This document shows positions 11,350-21,544 of a stretch of DNA of 64,000 nucleotides, in pieces (position 1 is the first letter of the stretch; every line of letters starts with the position of its first letter). A program made the translations under genes and the position numbers. The DNA is from Dactylonectria macrodidyma (taxonomy: Eukaryota; Ascomycota; Sordariomycetes; Hypocreales; Nectriaceae), in contig JAGMUV010000014.1 in NCBI GenBank assembly GCA_020744425.1, forward strand, positions 124,001 through 188,000. The letters are read 5' to 3'. The notes under the pieces are model-generated. The model made no database searches, was not told the DNA's origin, and saw nothing but the letters and a program-made list of their open reading frames with translations.

Positions 11350-12222
11350 ATGCAGTTCTCTACCGCCACCGTCTCCGCCATCCTGGCCTTCACCTCGCTC
11401 GCCTCTGCTGCCCCCCGCAACTCCCGACGTGGTGGCTACCCCGCAGAGCTCAGCAAGACTGCCCAGCTCCAGCTCGCCGACACGTAAGTATCGCTGTTAC
11501 ATCTTCTAGCTTCGGTACAAGACATTTGGCTAACATCTTCTCTCCAGTGCCGTCGACCGATTCGCACTTCTCGGTGATGACGAATTCGTCTTTGACTTCA
11601 ACAAGGAGCAGCCCAACCCTGGTGCCGGCGGCCAGATCATCGCCGCCAACCGCAAGGCGTTCCCTGCTCTGGTCGGTACTGGTGCTGGCATGGCCTTTGG
11701 CCGCGTTGACCGTGAGTATTCCATTCTATCAATGCGACTACAACCTCGCAACTATACCCTTGGAGGTCTCAATAACTAACCTGTTTCTCTTTAGCCTGTG
11801 GCATGAACACCCTCCACGTTCACCCCCGCTCTGCCGAGCTTCAGATCGTTACCTCCGGTCGCCTCATCACTGAGATGCTCCCTGAGAACGGCGTTAATGA
11901 TGCGGATGGCAAACGCCGCGTCATTCGTACCGAGCTTACTGCCAACATGATGACTCCCTTCTACCAAGGCTCTGTCCACACCCAATTCAACCCTGACTGC
12001 GAGCCCGCTACCTTCATCGCCGCCTTCGCTGCCGAGGACTTTGGAACCGGTCAGGTTCAGGACGAGACCTTCGCTCTTAGCGACGACGTCATTGCTGCCA
12101 CCTTCGGTCAGAGCATTGCCGGCGAGGACATCGATCGTGTCCGCAAGGCTATTCCCAAGAGCATCGCTCTGGGCGTCGACGCCTGCCTCGAGAAGTGTGG
12201 CATCCACCGCCGTGCTGTCTAA
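11350..12222 (+). CDS. Secreted cupin, spherulin-1A-like
   Basis: Three exons: 11350-11483, 11548-11711 and 11795-12222. Introns have GTAAGT/CAG and GTGAGT/TAG ends and keep the frame, giving 241 aa. The protein starts with a signal peptide (MQFSTATVSAILAFTSLASA). A single germin-type cupin follows. Cupin motif 1 is seen as HVHPRSAELQIVTSGR (the HxH and downstream Glu that bind metal), and motif 2 as GSVHTQFNPDCEP (the third His). Two Cys near the C-terminus (CLEKC) may form a disulphide. Spherulin-1A is named for encystment-induced proteins of Physarum; fungal relatives are secreted or wall-linked proteins often expressed in spores or under stress. The enzymatic activity is not known. Confidence 0.9.
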
Positions 12223-12321
12223 GATAGTGCACTAGTACTCATCTTTTCTCTTCTCATCTTGCATTAGCAGCGACACAGCGATATGGTTAGCATACAGCAT
12301 GGCATAGCGTGGGGCACTCAT

Positions 12322-12585
12322 TCATTCTCGGGATTGGTTTAGAAGGTAGTTGGAGTTCAGTGAACACAGATCTGGATTGGGAGTTGGAATTTCATCATTG
12401 CTTTTTGGCACCATCATTTGCATTAGACATAAAACAGTATTCAGCATACAGTCATTTATAGAGCAAAACTCATCTTCAGTTTGATCATTTTCCCATTCAT
12501 TCGTCAGATCTGCATCTGACCCTGCTATGACGTCTGAAAACACGGATATAGTGACTGAAAGCCATACAAAGCGTGACTTTGCCAT
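12322..12585 (-). CDS. Possible small secreted protein, 87 aa
   Basis: An uninterrupted frame begins with ATG at 12585 and a hydrophobic leader (MAKSRFVWLSVTISVFSDV) that could be a signal peptide ending near Ala-Gly. The short mature part has four Cys and is acidic. It lies between the cupin and DUF7703 genes, antisense to the probable cupin 3' UTR. I recognise no family. A chance frame is the main alternative; small secreted four-Cys proteins are a common effector type in fungi. Confidence 0.25.
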   Translation of the reverse strand: MAKSRFVWLSVTISVFSDVIAGSDADLTNEWENDQTEDEFCSINDCMLNTVLCLMQMMVPKSNDEIPTPNPDLCSLNSNYLLNQSRE

Positions 12586-12744
12586 TTACTCAGCCAACTA
12601 GTGCAGCTCATTGCCGTGTCATGGATTAAGAGGCGAATTGGAACTGTCAGGCAACAGCACAAGTCCAGCTCAATGCGACCATTCTTCAACTCAATCGGAC
12701 TTCAAACAGAGTATGTCAAAACGACTAATAATAAAGGAACACTA
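12586..12744. other. Short intergenic stretch
   Basis: Gap between the small putative secreted frame and the stop codon of the DUF7703-type gene. It probably holds the 3' UTR of the latter. Nothing else is visible. Confidence 0.5.
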
Positions 12745-13877
12745 TTACGACCTGGAGACCTGCCGAATGACGGTCTCATACAAATGTTCCGTACTGTCAT
12801 TATGGCGAGCATCCAAGGTACAGCTCTCCACGTCTATCTTTGTTGTGACGATTATTTCGTTGTGTTCACGATCTTGAGGTGCGGTAATCCTCGATGAGGC
12901 GACATCGCTTGGCTGGATGTCTTTCATGTGAATAGCTCCCGGCATGGCTGAAGCATGCGACCTTTTGGCGGCTGTGCGTGTCCGACTGCCAGTAAGCTCC
13001 ATGAATCCACCCGTATTCGACTTCGTCGCAGACCCAGAGTTGGTGTTTCCGCGATGCTGGACAAAGTCAATGAGCTGCCCCAGAACTGCGAATTCTAGCT
13101 TCAGCTTGATGGTGTAGATGACGACTTTGATACCCTGCTGCCAGACGAAGTAGTTTTTGTACTCAAGTACAAGAAGTCCGATGTCCATCATGACGATCAA
13201 GATATTAATTCCGCAGAGATGCCACATGAATCGTCTCTTGCTTCCGAATGCCGTCCTGAGGATGTCTGCCGTCTTCCAGATATATAGACCAGAAATGATG
13301 AATTCCTGGATGCAGAAGCATGTCATTTGGACCTTCTCAAGGACATTAAAAGCAGAGCTAAAGCCACGCTTCGTTTCGCCGATAGTGTAGCTGGATCCGA
13401 ACAAGAGAATGGTAATAGAAATATGCCAAGTAACAGCATTGAAAATAACCATAGAAAGAACAGCTCGGAGGATCCTCTGATCATTAACGACCAAGTGTAG
13501 CCGAGAATATAGGACAACCGATTGACCAGACACCAAGAGGACCCAGCCGATTGAATCAATGATCATGCCGATCCATTCATGGGTCAAGTTGAAGTAGACA
13601 ATCATCCAACCTATGCAATATGGGATAGCACCAAATGAGGAGAGGGAAATGCTCCAGAAATAGAGGCCCTTGCGTTTTTTGAATGTCATGAATATGAGAC
13701 CGAGGAGTTCGAAAGCGTTGTACAAAGCTAGCGTCGAGCAGGCCTGTCACGAAGATGTCAGATTAGCCAGCCCCATCGGGCTCGTGGAGAACATACAATA
13801 ACAAGGACGGATTCCGGTTCGTATGTTTTGGGGGTTCTCCGAGTTGCACCCACATTGGTCATGGTTGGAGACGACAT
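12745..13877 (-). CDS. Multi-pass membrane protein, DUF7703-type
   Basis: Two exons on the minus strand: 13797-13877 (27 codons, ATG at 13877) and 12745-13743, separated by a 53-nt intron (13744-13796, GTATGT...CAG), giving 359 aa. The joined sequence reads PESVLVI-ACSTLALYNAFELL across the junction, which makes one continuous first helix. About seven hydrophobic helices follow (for example GLYFWSISLSSFGAIPY and AVTWHISITILLF), then a cytosolic Ser/Arg-rich tail of about 100 aa. The architecture and the start of helix 1 match the fungal DUF7703 family. No ligand or partner is known. GPCR-like topology is suggestive only. Confidence 0.8.
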
Positions 13878-15914
13878 GATCTTGACATTAAGCCCACCAC
13901 GCCTTGTGCCAAAAGCGGCGTTGCGATTTAGGAGGCACAGTCAATACGACGGTGAAGGGGTGCAACTGGAAGATGGAGTCTGGCGAGGTGAATACAGTCA
14001 CGGTTGCATGGTGGCGATGTCGCATTTAAGAGGTTGCTCCGCAGAAGCTGCAAGACCCCTGATATTCTGCATTAGTGTCTGCAAAACCTGGGGTTCATTT
14101 CCGGGGAACGCGGGGATGGGAAGCTTCCCCAGAACACGCGAGCTCCATCGTGCCGTGTTTGCTTCAGGTCTGAGCCGTTATAGCTGAGTTAGGAAATATC
14201 ATCTGCAATTGCTGTTAAGGCGACAGCTGAAAAGAACTCCCTCGAGAATTATGCGGGGCTGCTCAGGCATCATGGTCGACGGTTCTGCATGGGGTTTGCC
14301 AATATGGTGGAAGCGAACAAATCGGAGGGCGCCCAGGACGCCATGCCACAGACCGGCGCATTTAAGCACCGGCCCCTGGTTCCAGAACGAGCCGATTAGG
14401 AAAGTTTCTAGATACGGCGGAGTCGATTAGGAAACTGCTGTATCTGGAGGAAGTAGTTCTGACCGGCTGTCAGCAGCGTTGTTGATCGAATGACGAATCA
14501 TGTCCTCGCTGGTCTCGTCAAGAGAAAGTGTGGAAGTGTCCGCTCCCTCCCGCGAAATGAGGGGCTTGTACCAAAGGGATCCGGCCGTTGAGAAACCTGC
14601 CTACACCCCTACGGTTGAATTGTTAAGATGAGAAGCGTCATGCGCCCTGTCACGCACCGTCGACGTCGGGCACTCAGATTTTAATCCCTATCTAGAAATG
14701 CAACGGGTTGTTGGTTTCTCCGACGCGAGCCTACGCTGGACAAGTTCGGGGAAGATGGGAATCCTCCCCGAGTACCATTTCTTCTGTGAATTAAAAAGAG
14801 CCAAAAGGCATCACACATGGCCGTGAATTAGAACTGGAGAATTTCTTTGATGGGGCGCGTTCATAGCTTAACCATGTAGTGTTGCGAAGCATTGTGCAGC
14901 TATTCTGGCCAGTCTCGAGCGATGGAGTGACGCAGAAGGTGTGGCACCCCAAGCTCCCATACGTCGCTGCAACGATTTTCTAAGCAGTCATTCTCTAGGA
15001 CGACTGCACCGAAGATGGGGCGGCCTATGAACGATGATAGCTGTTCATTGAAGGAGAGGTGGGGCGTGACCAGCTCGCTCACCAAGTAACATCGTGTCGC
15101 AGAGTTGCCAAGGTTCCACCAACAAGCGATTCCTGCGCGGTATCATGACTTCTAGATTACGATGTGAATGCTATGCAACCTCCCGTTGAAGTTTCAATCA
15201 TTTTGCTTTGCCTATATTGCTAAGAATGACGGCTTGTTGTCGCGGACAACTGAGCAATTTCGTGGACGGTGCATCAAGTTGGGCGCCAGAGAGACAAGAT
15301 TCTTGACAACAAACTCAATACCGCCGCGACGATGCAGATAAGAAATGAGCAGAGAGCTTGAAGTTGAGGCTCTCAAGATCCGGTTGCAAGCTTAGAGACA
15401 ATATGACGTAAGAGGGGAAGAGAGCAGGAATCTGGGTTCTGTCAAATGAACAGCCATCATGGTTACGAACTTTGAATAGCTACCATGGTTGAGAAGATCC
15501 GGAACAGCCATAAGGGTTGTGAGTCAAACGAAGCGTCGTAATGGCTGCCAATTTTGAGCAACTACCGTATTTGAGAAATTTTGGAACAGTGATTGAGTCA
15601 ATTTGAGGAGCCATTCACCAAAGGGGGTGGTTGAGAACGCGCGGCTGACAGCTGTCAACCAGCTGCGTTAGCTGCGTTGACAGCTGCCAACGGTCACTCA
15701 GCCCTCCAGGTTACACGTTTTCAGGTATTAAGAGAACCGTTCTTCCCCCGTTCTGCTGTTTTCTCCCTCAGCTTTCTTCATCTCTTCACACACAAACCAA
15801 CGAGTCTTCCATCACTCCGTTGAAACTCAAATCTTTCACACGCGAAAATCACCACTTTTCACACACAAACCCAACGATTTCCCGCACACAACACTTGTCG
15901 ACATCATTCCCACC
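13878..15914. other. Gene-free spacer, 2 kb
   Basis: No recognisable gene. Between about 15440 and 15620 there is a loose degenerate repeat with words such as GAACAGCCAT and CATGGTT. The last 150 nt are pyrimidine-rich and form the leader of the 2EXR gene. Two near-palindromic CAGCTG units are listed separately. Confidence 0.5.
15643..15692. promoter_or_regulatory. Paired CAGCTG palindromes
   Basis: Two near-palindromes centred on CAGCTG (15649-15654 and 15680-15685), each flanked by GTTGACAGCTG or its complement, lie about 225-265 bp upstream of the 2EXR start codon. CAGCTG is an E-box class core recognised by bHLH regulators. Whether it is used here is unknown. Confidence 0.3.
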
Positions 15915-16853
15915 ATGTCACCTTCTACTTTCCATCGTTTTGGTGATCTCCCAGCCGAGATCCGACTCAAGATCTGGGAAATGGCGATGCGTCCCAAGAG
16001 TGACCACGGTGGTGTACATTACATCACTTTGGATTACTTCAATGGCGCCCAGACGCCAGACTCCACGAAGACCGGGTCTGCTTACGAGTGGGACTACGGA
16101 CTCATGACGGCCAGCCAAGAATCACGGCTGGAGGCGGAGTGGCATCGCAAAGCCACGAAGCCACGCTGCCAATCATCCGTCATGACCGTGGAGGAGAAGG
16201 GCAAGAAGCACAAAGTTCCTGCCTGTCCAGGCACAGATCTGTTCTGCCTGACCCCAGGGAGCTATGACTGGAATGCCGACTGGTCTACACTCCCCCAGGA
16301 ACTCCCTTCTGCCACTCCCACATCCCCTGTCAAGAACATCGCTTTCGAATTTGACCTGAGTTGGAATGTCGGTCTTCCAACAGACATGGAGGCGCTTCTT
16401 GAAGAAGAAAGCCCTCGAAGCTTCTTCGCAAGAACATGGGTGCAGTATATCGGTTGGGGCGGTGGCAGTTCGGTCTGGCTCATTGATCGCCACGCTCGTC
16501 GATCCCCGATTAACCCAAAGACCAACCCCCGAAAATTCTACGACCTGCACCATGAATACATTTCAGCGTACGCCCATGAAATTCTCTGTGACAACGACGA
16601 GGAGAAGAAGCAAACGGCGCGCTTCTTCTGGAACCACATCGACAAGCTCGGCTCTGAAACGACTGCCAATGGTTCACTTCAAAGTTTCTTTCAACACCAC
16701 TTCCTGATTGTTCGCTGCTCTTTACGTATCTTAACCTGCCGGAAGTTCAGCGACCCGGAATTTCCCGAGATGGAGGCAGACGAAGAGGAGGGCGCCAAAA
16801 TGTACGACACACCGACCGTCAACGACCCCTGGGCAACTGGAATTGGGCTTTGA
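15915..16853 (+). CDS. 2EXR-domain protein
   Basis: Intronless, 312 aa. The ATG at 15915 has a good context (CCCACCATGTC) and follows a pyrimidine-rich leader. The N-terminus carries the 2EXR signature FHRFGDLPAEIRLKIWEMA, an F-box-like motif common in a large expanded family of filamentous ascomycete proteins. The rest has family-type Trp and acidic residues but no catalytic motif that I recognise. Members are of unknown function; a role as a ubiquitin-ligase adaptor has been guessed from the F-box resemblance only. Confidence 0.85.
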   Translation: MSPSTFHRFGDLPAEIRLKIWEMAMRPKSDHGGVHYITLDYFNGAQTPDSTKTGSAYEWDYGLMTASQESRLEAEWHRKATKPRCQSSVMTVEEKGKKHKVPACPGTDLFCLTPGSYDWNADWSTLPQELPSATPTSPVKNIAFEFDLSWNVGLPTDMEALLEEESPRSFFARTWVQYIGWGGGSSVWLIDRHARRSPINPKTNPRKFYDLHHEYISAYAHEILCDNDEEKKQTARFFWNHIDKLGSETTANGSLQSFFQHHFLIVRCSLRILTCRKFSDPEFPEMEADEEEGAKMYDTPTVNDPWATGIGL

Positions 16854-17213
16854 GGTGTGAGCAGAATTGATGGACAAGACGTGCCAACTTCTGTATTTCC
16901 TTGGATTTGTACGTCATCGCAAAACACGAGGGTTATGAAGTTACTCGTTCCCTATGTATCTGAAATAATGACATGACTTTCATTCCATGCTCTTCTTGAT
17001 TATGTTGCACGTGATTGATCTCAACCAAAATTATCCCATCGTGTGCATGCGTAGCAAGCCGCCCTCGGGCCTAAGTGGAAGGTCCTGTCTCGGAGGATCT
17101 TGCAACACCGGCCCGGCGGGAACATTATCTCCGACAGCATAACTACTAAATAACCCACGAAGATGGGTTGCTGAGGGAGTCCTAGATTTCCAGCTACGAC
17201 TAAAGAACTACTC
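16854..17213. other. Intergenic spacer
   Basis: Contains the 3' flank of the 2EXR gene and the promoter of the next gene. No further gene is visible. Confidence 0.5.
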
Positions 17214-17993
17214 ATGGCGAACGACAATTCAACTCAGAGCTCGGCCGATCGGGCCACGTCGGATAAGGGTGTTGCTCCAATGGGTATCACAAGGAACGCA
17301 TTCGACAAGTTTGCTGCCTTATGTGGCCCTCTCGCTATTCTCTTCTTCTTCATAGGCCTTCCAGGGGCTGGCTGGCTGCCACCGATTCCGCCAAGTCGGT
17401 CCCCTGAACGTGTGGTGGAACATTACAAAAGCCACGAGACTGGAATCAAGGCCGGGTCCGCTTTGATGACGTTTGTGGGCTTCTTCTTTCCAATGTACAC
17501 GTCTGCCATATCGGGTCAACTCTCTCGCATCCCAGGTGTGCCGACAACAGTCCTGAACGCTCAACTTCTCGGAGGCTGTTTGGGAGGACTGTTCCTATGT
17601 CTACCCGCCTATTTCTTCGCAGCAACGGCCTATCGATTGGAGCGACCGCCAGAGTTGACACAACTTCTCAACGATGTCAGTTGGATCTTGTTTGCGATGC
17701 CATTTGCAAGTCTCCTGGCCCAAGACCTAGCATTCTCATATGCCATTCTCCTCGATCGAAGGCCTCGACCCTTATTCCCACGCTGGCTTTCATTTGTGAC
17801 CACTGGGCTTACTCTAACCTTCTGGCCGGCTATCGGAGTGCACTGCGTTAGGAGCGGTGCTGTCGCGTGGAACGGTGGTTTGGCATTTTGGACAGCCGGA
17901 GTGGGCGGCGGTGTCCAAATCATCGTCATCTCCATTTTTGTGTGGAAAGCGATTGATAGGATCGACCTGCCTGCTAATGGGAGCATCGAGTGA
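17214..17993 (+). CDS. Six-helix membrane protein of unknown function
   Basis: Intronless, 259 aa. After a hydrophilic N-terminus of about 28 residues come six predicted helices (near residues 33-52, 80-100, 115-137, 150-172, 187-206 and 215-242). Recognisable blocks are PGAGWLPPIPPSRSPERV, HYKSHETGIKAGSALM, LNDVSWILFAMPF, LFPRWLSF and WNGGLAFW. The order and wording of these blocks recall uncharacterised membrane proteins of actinobacteria such as Mycobacterium and Rhodococcus, from memory and unverified. With the lack of introns, that raises possible horizontal origin. Function unknown. Confidence 0.7.
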   Translation: MANDNSTQSSADRATSDKGVAPMGITRNAFDKFAALCGPLAILFFFIGLPGAGWLPPIPPSRSPERVVEHYKSHETGIKAGSALMTFVGFFFPMYTSAISGQLSRIPGVPTTVLNAQLLGGCLGGLFLCLPAYFFAATAYRLERPPELTQLLNDVSWILFAMPFASLLAQDLAFSYAILLDRRPRPLFPRWLSFVTTGLTLTFWPAIGVHCVRSGAVAWNGGLAFWTAGVGGGVQIIVISIFVWKAIDRIDLPANGSIE

Positions 17994-18791
17994 CCAAAGG
18001 TTTGAAGAGAGGCCGTCTTGGATGTGCAGCACAGCTTGATTCCTAGGGAGTGATCGAGATAAGGTAGTTATTTGCTCATAGTACACAGTTGGGCAGGTGC
18101 TTCGCTACAGCCGGCCTTCTGCCTTCCATATTACAACGGCAGGTAGGCTTCGGTTGTTCGCCGGACCCTGTTAAGCTAGCATATTTGTTTAATACGATCA
18201 GTTCATCAATCGCTTTCCATCTGAAATCCAAGGTTATCCACATCAAGCAACCCTACAAGCAATTCCGGCCCCCATGCACCTGTGTCGATGACACAAAATC
18301 TGTTCTTGATGAGGATGCGCAATCTCGCATCCATATCTATGTCCACACGCAATGCGATGCCTGTGGTTTCTGTCTTGGTATCGGGGAGTTGTTCATCAGC
18401 CGTACACGCGCCGTCTCACTCGTCACCACTGCTGCAGCGCTTCTTGATCACCGGACTAACGCTCGCAGTTTAATGCGACCGATTTCCTTTCCTACCGAGA
18501 GTGTACGGCTCCTGGAGGATCCCGAGACATGGACGCCCTGATCAGATCTATCGCCGGTGGTGGCTCTGCCGCCAACCACACTGCAAACTCTGCACCGCCG
18601 CTCCCGACAGGGCGACAATTCACGCCGAGTGCTTCAACCTCTTCATTCAAAGGTGTTCTGCAACAAACAAGCTGAAGCAGCTTGCCTTTATGACTACCTA
18701 GAGAGAGCCTTGACATGCTTCTCCCTCTCTAGGACTACGTCCACCCTTGCCGAGTGGGCAAGCAATACATCTCGCCGCAGATCTATGCGGC
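17994..18791. other. Spacer with an undecided open frame
   Basis: One + strand frame of 150 codons (18089-18541) includes a CDACGFC segment and has no recognised family or clear start context; I do not call it a gene. A short hairpin (CTAGAGAG/CTCTCTAG arms near 18699 and 18726) lies just upstream of the decayed F-box-like gene. Confidence 0.4.
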
Positions 18792-20090
18792 ATGACAATC
18801 CTGCGCTCCCTCCCATTTGAAATTGTGGAAATCGTTCGGCATTTTTCGGAATCTGCTATTTTCTGGCGCTATGCTTCGGTACTAGAGCTCGTTGACCGCG
18901 TGTCCGCGACTAATAATGGGGAGGGTGAAAGACTGACCTCCCATCCCATTTCCGAGATTCGCTTTTGGGAGCGCGGCCTTCGCCCAATTCTAACATGTGA
19001 ATTAGGTCCCGTGACTGACGGTTCAGTCTTCCGTATCACCATAGATTCACGCGGAGTCAACAGCATCGAAAGACTTCCCGGGTCGCGCTCATCTTCGACT
19101 TTTTGCTCCGATAATTGTACCTATATTGTAGAGACCGAAGCCTCTCTAAAGAGCACCAGAGTTAATTTCAAGGTTTGTTAATCACCGGACAGTCCTTAGG
19201 TATATGGTTCTAATGTCATAAGCTCGGGTTTTGTCGTCTTATTCCGAACCCTGCAATCAATCCAATACGCCTTTGGGACAAGCCATGCCCACCGAAGCTA
19301 GATGACTGCATTCTCTACGGCTCGCCGTGGCCATCGCGCCGAACATGGTTTCGCCAAATGAGGACCATCAACCCCGAAAGCCGCACAGGCATCACGTTCT
19401 TCATTGGCCATGAAACTTATGCAATCCATGGGCACTCGTCATCTAATCAGACTGCCGAATCTACCTATCAGCAACTGGGGGCAGGGCGGCAAGACACTGT
19501 GGTATGGGTGCACGTACCCCTGTCCGCCAAAGACCAGATTAAGGCCTTCGGTGTCCAAAACGGATGACTTGATGATGGTACTTCGTGGTGGGCGCTATTC
19601 TATCTAGTAAGCTGTCTCCTATTTTCTCGAGGCTCAATGTATAACAGTCGCAGCTTCCAACAGCTCTCTGTGGTGATTTTTCCATCAGATAGTATTAACA
19701 GGGAGACTCGACGGTCCGCTCCAAGTCCACAGCCTCTAGCCTAGCATTAGTATACGACATTTCTCATCTTTTCTCGACATCTTTCATTAGGGCTGATTCC
19801 GATAGCATCGGCCATGTTCAGTTTACAATGAATCCTCTAATCGCTCCCCTGCCCCGCATCCGCGAGCCCTACTTCTCCTCAGCGCCTCTCTCGGAGATTG
19901 TCAGTGTCGAGATCTTCCACCACCAAGTGACTGGATTCCGCCAAGGCATTCTTTTAGAGCATGAAAATGGGGGCCAGCGAGCGCTTGGACAATGCCGAAT
20001 CGGATTTGACCGGTCGGTAATCTGCAAGAATCTAGCATGGATTTGCGTTGCCAACTTCAAGTTCAGCCCACTGATGCGAGCGTGGCGGGA
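18792..20090 (+). pseudogene. F-box-like protein of an expanded fungal family, decayed
   Basis: Exons reconstructed at 18792-19172, 19223-19606 and 19702 to about 20058. The two introns (19173-19222 GTTTGT...AAG; 19607-19701 GTAAGC...CAG) keep the frame. The N-terminus (MTILRSLPFEIVEIV, then FWRYASVLEL) is F-box-like. Later blocks such as SRTGITFFIGHETYAIHGHS, VVWVHVPLSAKDQI, EPYFSSAPLSEIVSV and RALGQCRIGF match a common uncharacterised ascomycete family by memory. Breaks: an in-frame TGA at 19565-19567 inside exon 2, and loss of the expected C-terminus after about 20058, where the frame runs into a TAG at 20098. A sequence resembling the missing tail lies 600 bp downstream. Confidence 0.6.
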
Positions 20091-20656
20091 CAGGGGTTAG
20101 ATAGAGTTGTGGGGACTAGAGATTCAACTCTCTAGGTCTCAGGATTTTCCTAGGGATTTTTCAGGCATCGACATCATCAACTCTGGCTTCAACAGCTGGG
20201 GAGGCAGGGAAGCCTCTCAGTTGCAGGAGCCAACGGCACTGTTATTTTCTAGACTGTATGACTATCAATTTCATTACGGATTTCCTGCTTCCTATCAAAC
20301 TTCTTTTAATTCCGCTGAAATCACCCTCTTCCTGCGAGCCGACCGACCGCGTCCGCGGTCTTCCACCCAAGCCGGATCCGCCGCTGCAACCGTCATCTTT
20401 TCGAGCCTTGCCACAACCCGCAGCGGCGATCCAACCCGATAGAGTGTCTAATTAGACGCTTTCCTAGCTATCTTGAAGAGACCGGCCCGTCATCTTCACT
20501 TGCGGTGGTGCTGGAAGCAGCCGCTGCCGACCTCTGCTGGAGGCGGCGAGACGGCGTCTGTCGCGATCGGCCCCAGCGGCCCGGAAAGATAGCTAGCCAT
20601 TTGGGTGTGGTTTCTTCCTCGTCCGCCAAGGTCGTTTCACCACCTAAACAACGATA
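20091..20656. other. Unexplained insert-like segment inside the decayed gene
   Basis: About 600 bp separate the body of the F-box-like pseudogene from its apparent tail. AACTTCA occurs at both edges (20053-20059 and 20659-20665), and partial inverted words CTAGCTATCTT/AAGATAGCTAG occur near 20467 and 20586. No coding potential is recognised. It may be an inserted element or simply diverged sequence. Confidence 0.35.
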
Positions 20657-20780
20657 TCAACTTCATGTTGCAAGGGTAGAGGCGAGTCACAGCGCTGAGC
20701 ACAATCATGGCTTACGTGGGTTGCCATGGAAATGTTTTCCCATGAAGGGATTGCTGGAGTTTTGGTATCAGTATAATGTG
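20657..20780 (+). pseudogene. Displaced C-terminal tail of the F-box-like gene
   Basis: A frame reads QLHVARVEASHS, then HNH, then WKCFPMKGLLEFWY. This resembles the conserved ending of the same family as the pseudogene at 18792-20090. It is in a different frame from the upstream exon and separated from it by about 600 bp. It is called by pattern memory only. Confidence 0.4.
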
Positions 20781-20865
20781 TCTGGCATGGTTACTTCCTT
20801 GTCCTCTCTCTTACGTACCAGACGCGTAGTGCACAGTTCAACAACCGGAGGACACCCAAGGTAAT

Positions 20866-21544
20866 GACATGCGCCCGCGCACTTCATCAAAAAACTGTAT
20901 TGGAAGTCTCGCCTGCCTGACTTCTTCAATGGTGCCAAGGACAATATTTTCAGCGCCTAGCTAACACTTGTACTTAACCTTTTCCTTCCCAGTGAATTAG
21001 GAGTTAGAGGGAGTGATATGAAGCGAAATGGAATATATCAGAGTGATACGGAGTTTATAGGGTAGTAAGGAGCAATATGGAGCATATGGGGTAGCGGGGT
21101 GTAAAATGGAAAGCAGCAACAGGGTTGCGTCGGGGTTTGTGTAGCGTAAAATCTCGTATCAAGCAACTAACCAACAAACTGCGAGACTGGAAAATTGATC
21201 TTATCGTATTGGCGGACGGGAATAAGCGGCCATGCAGTCCACAGGAACACTAACAAGGCTTGAGAAACCTAGGAGGCAAAGCCCTCCGATCGGGGAACGA
21301 GGTCCGCTAACTGAGCGCCAGTGAACCCCCAATTTTGGGTGGGTCATCGGCATGAATCTTGCGTTATAAAAGCCGGAGTGCCGTGCCGGTCCCTACCCCG
21401 CTCGTTTCTACTTGTTCGTCATCAACATTGCCGACAAGATTTACGACCTCTGATAAATTTGCATATTCACTTTTTTTTTCGTCAGACTTTTCGAAGTAAT
21501 AGAGTCTCATTAACCTAGTCTTGACCACATTCAACGGTCCGAAA
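20866..21544. other. Spacer upstream of the aldolase gene
   Basis: Positions 21008-21100 contain a loose G/A-rich repeat with GAGTGATATG-, GGAGCAATATGGAG- and GGGTAG-like words. The remainder is the aldolase 5' region, ending GTCCGAAA before the ATG. No gene seen. Confidence 0.45.

Noticed and set aside
18089..18541. 150-codon + strand frame with a CDACGFC segment
   Set aside because: No family, no convincing start context, and it lies in decayed DNA. It is noted in the spacer entry but not called.
20053..20665. AACTTCA at both edges as a clean 7-bp target-site duplication
   Set aside because: Joining the flanks at the duplicate does not restore the frame of the conserved tail, so a simple insertion is not shown.
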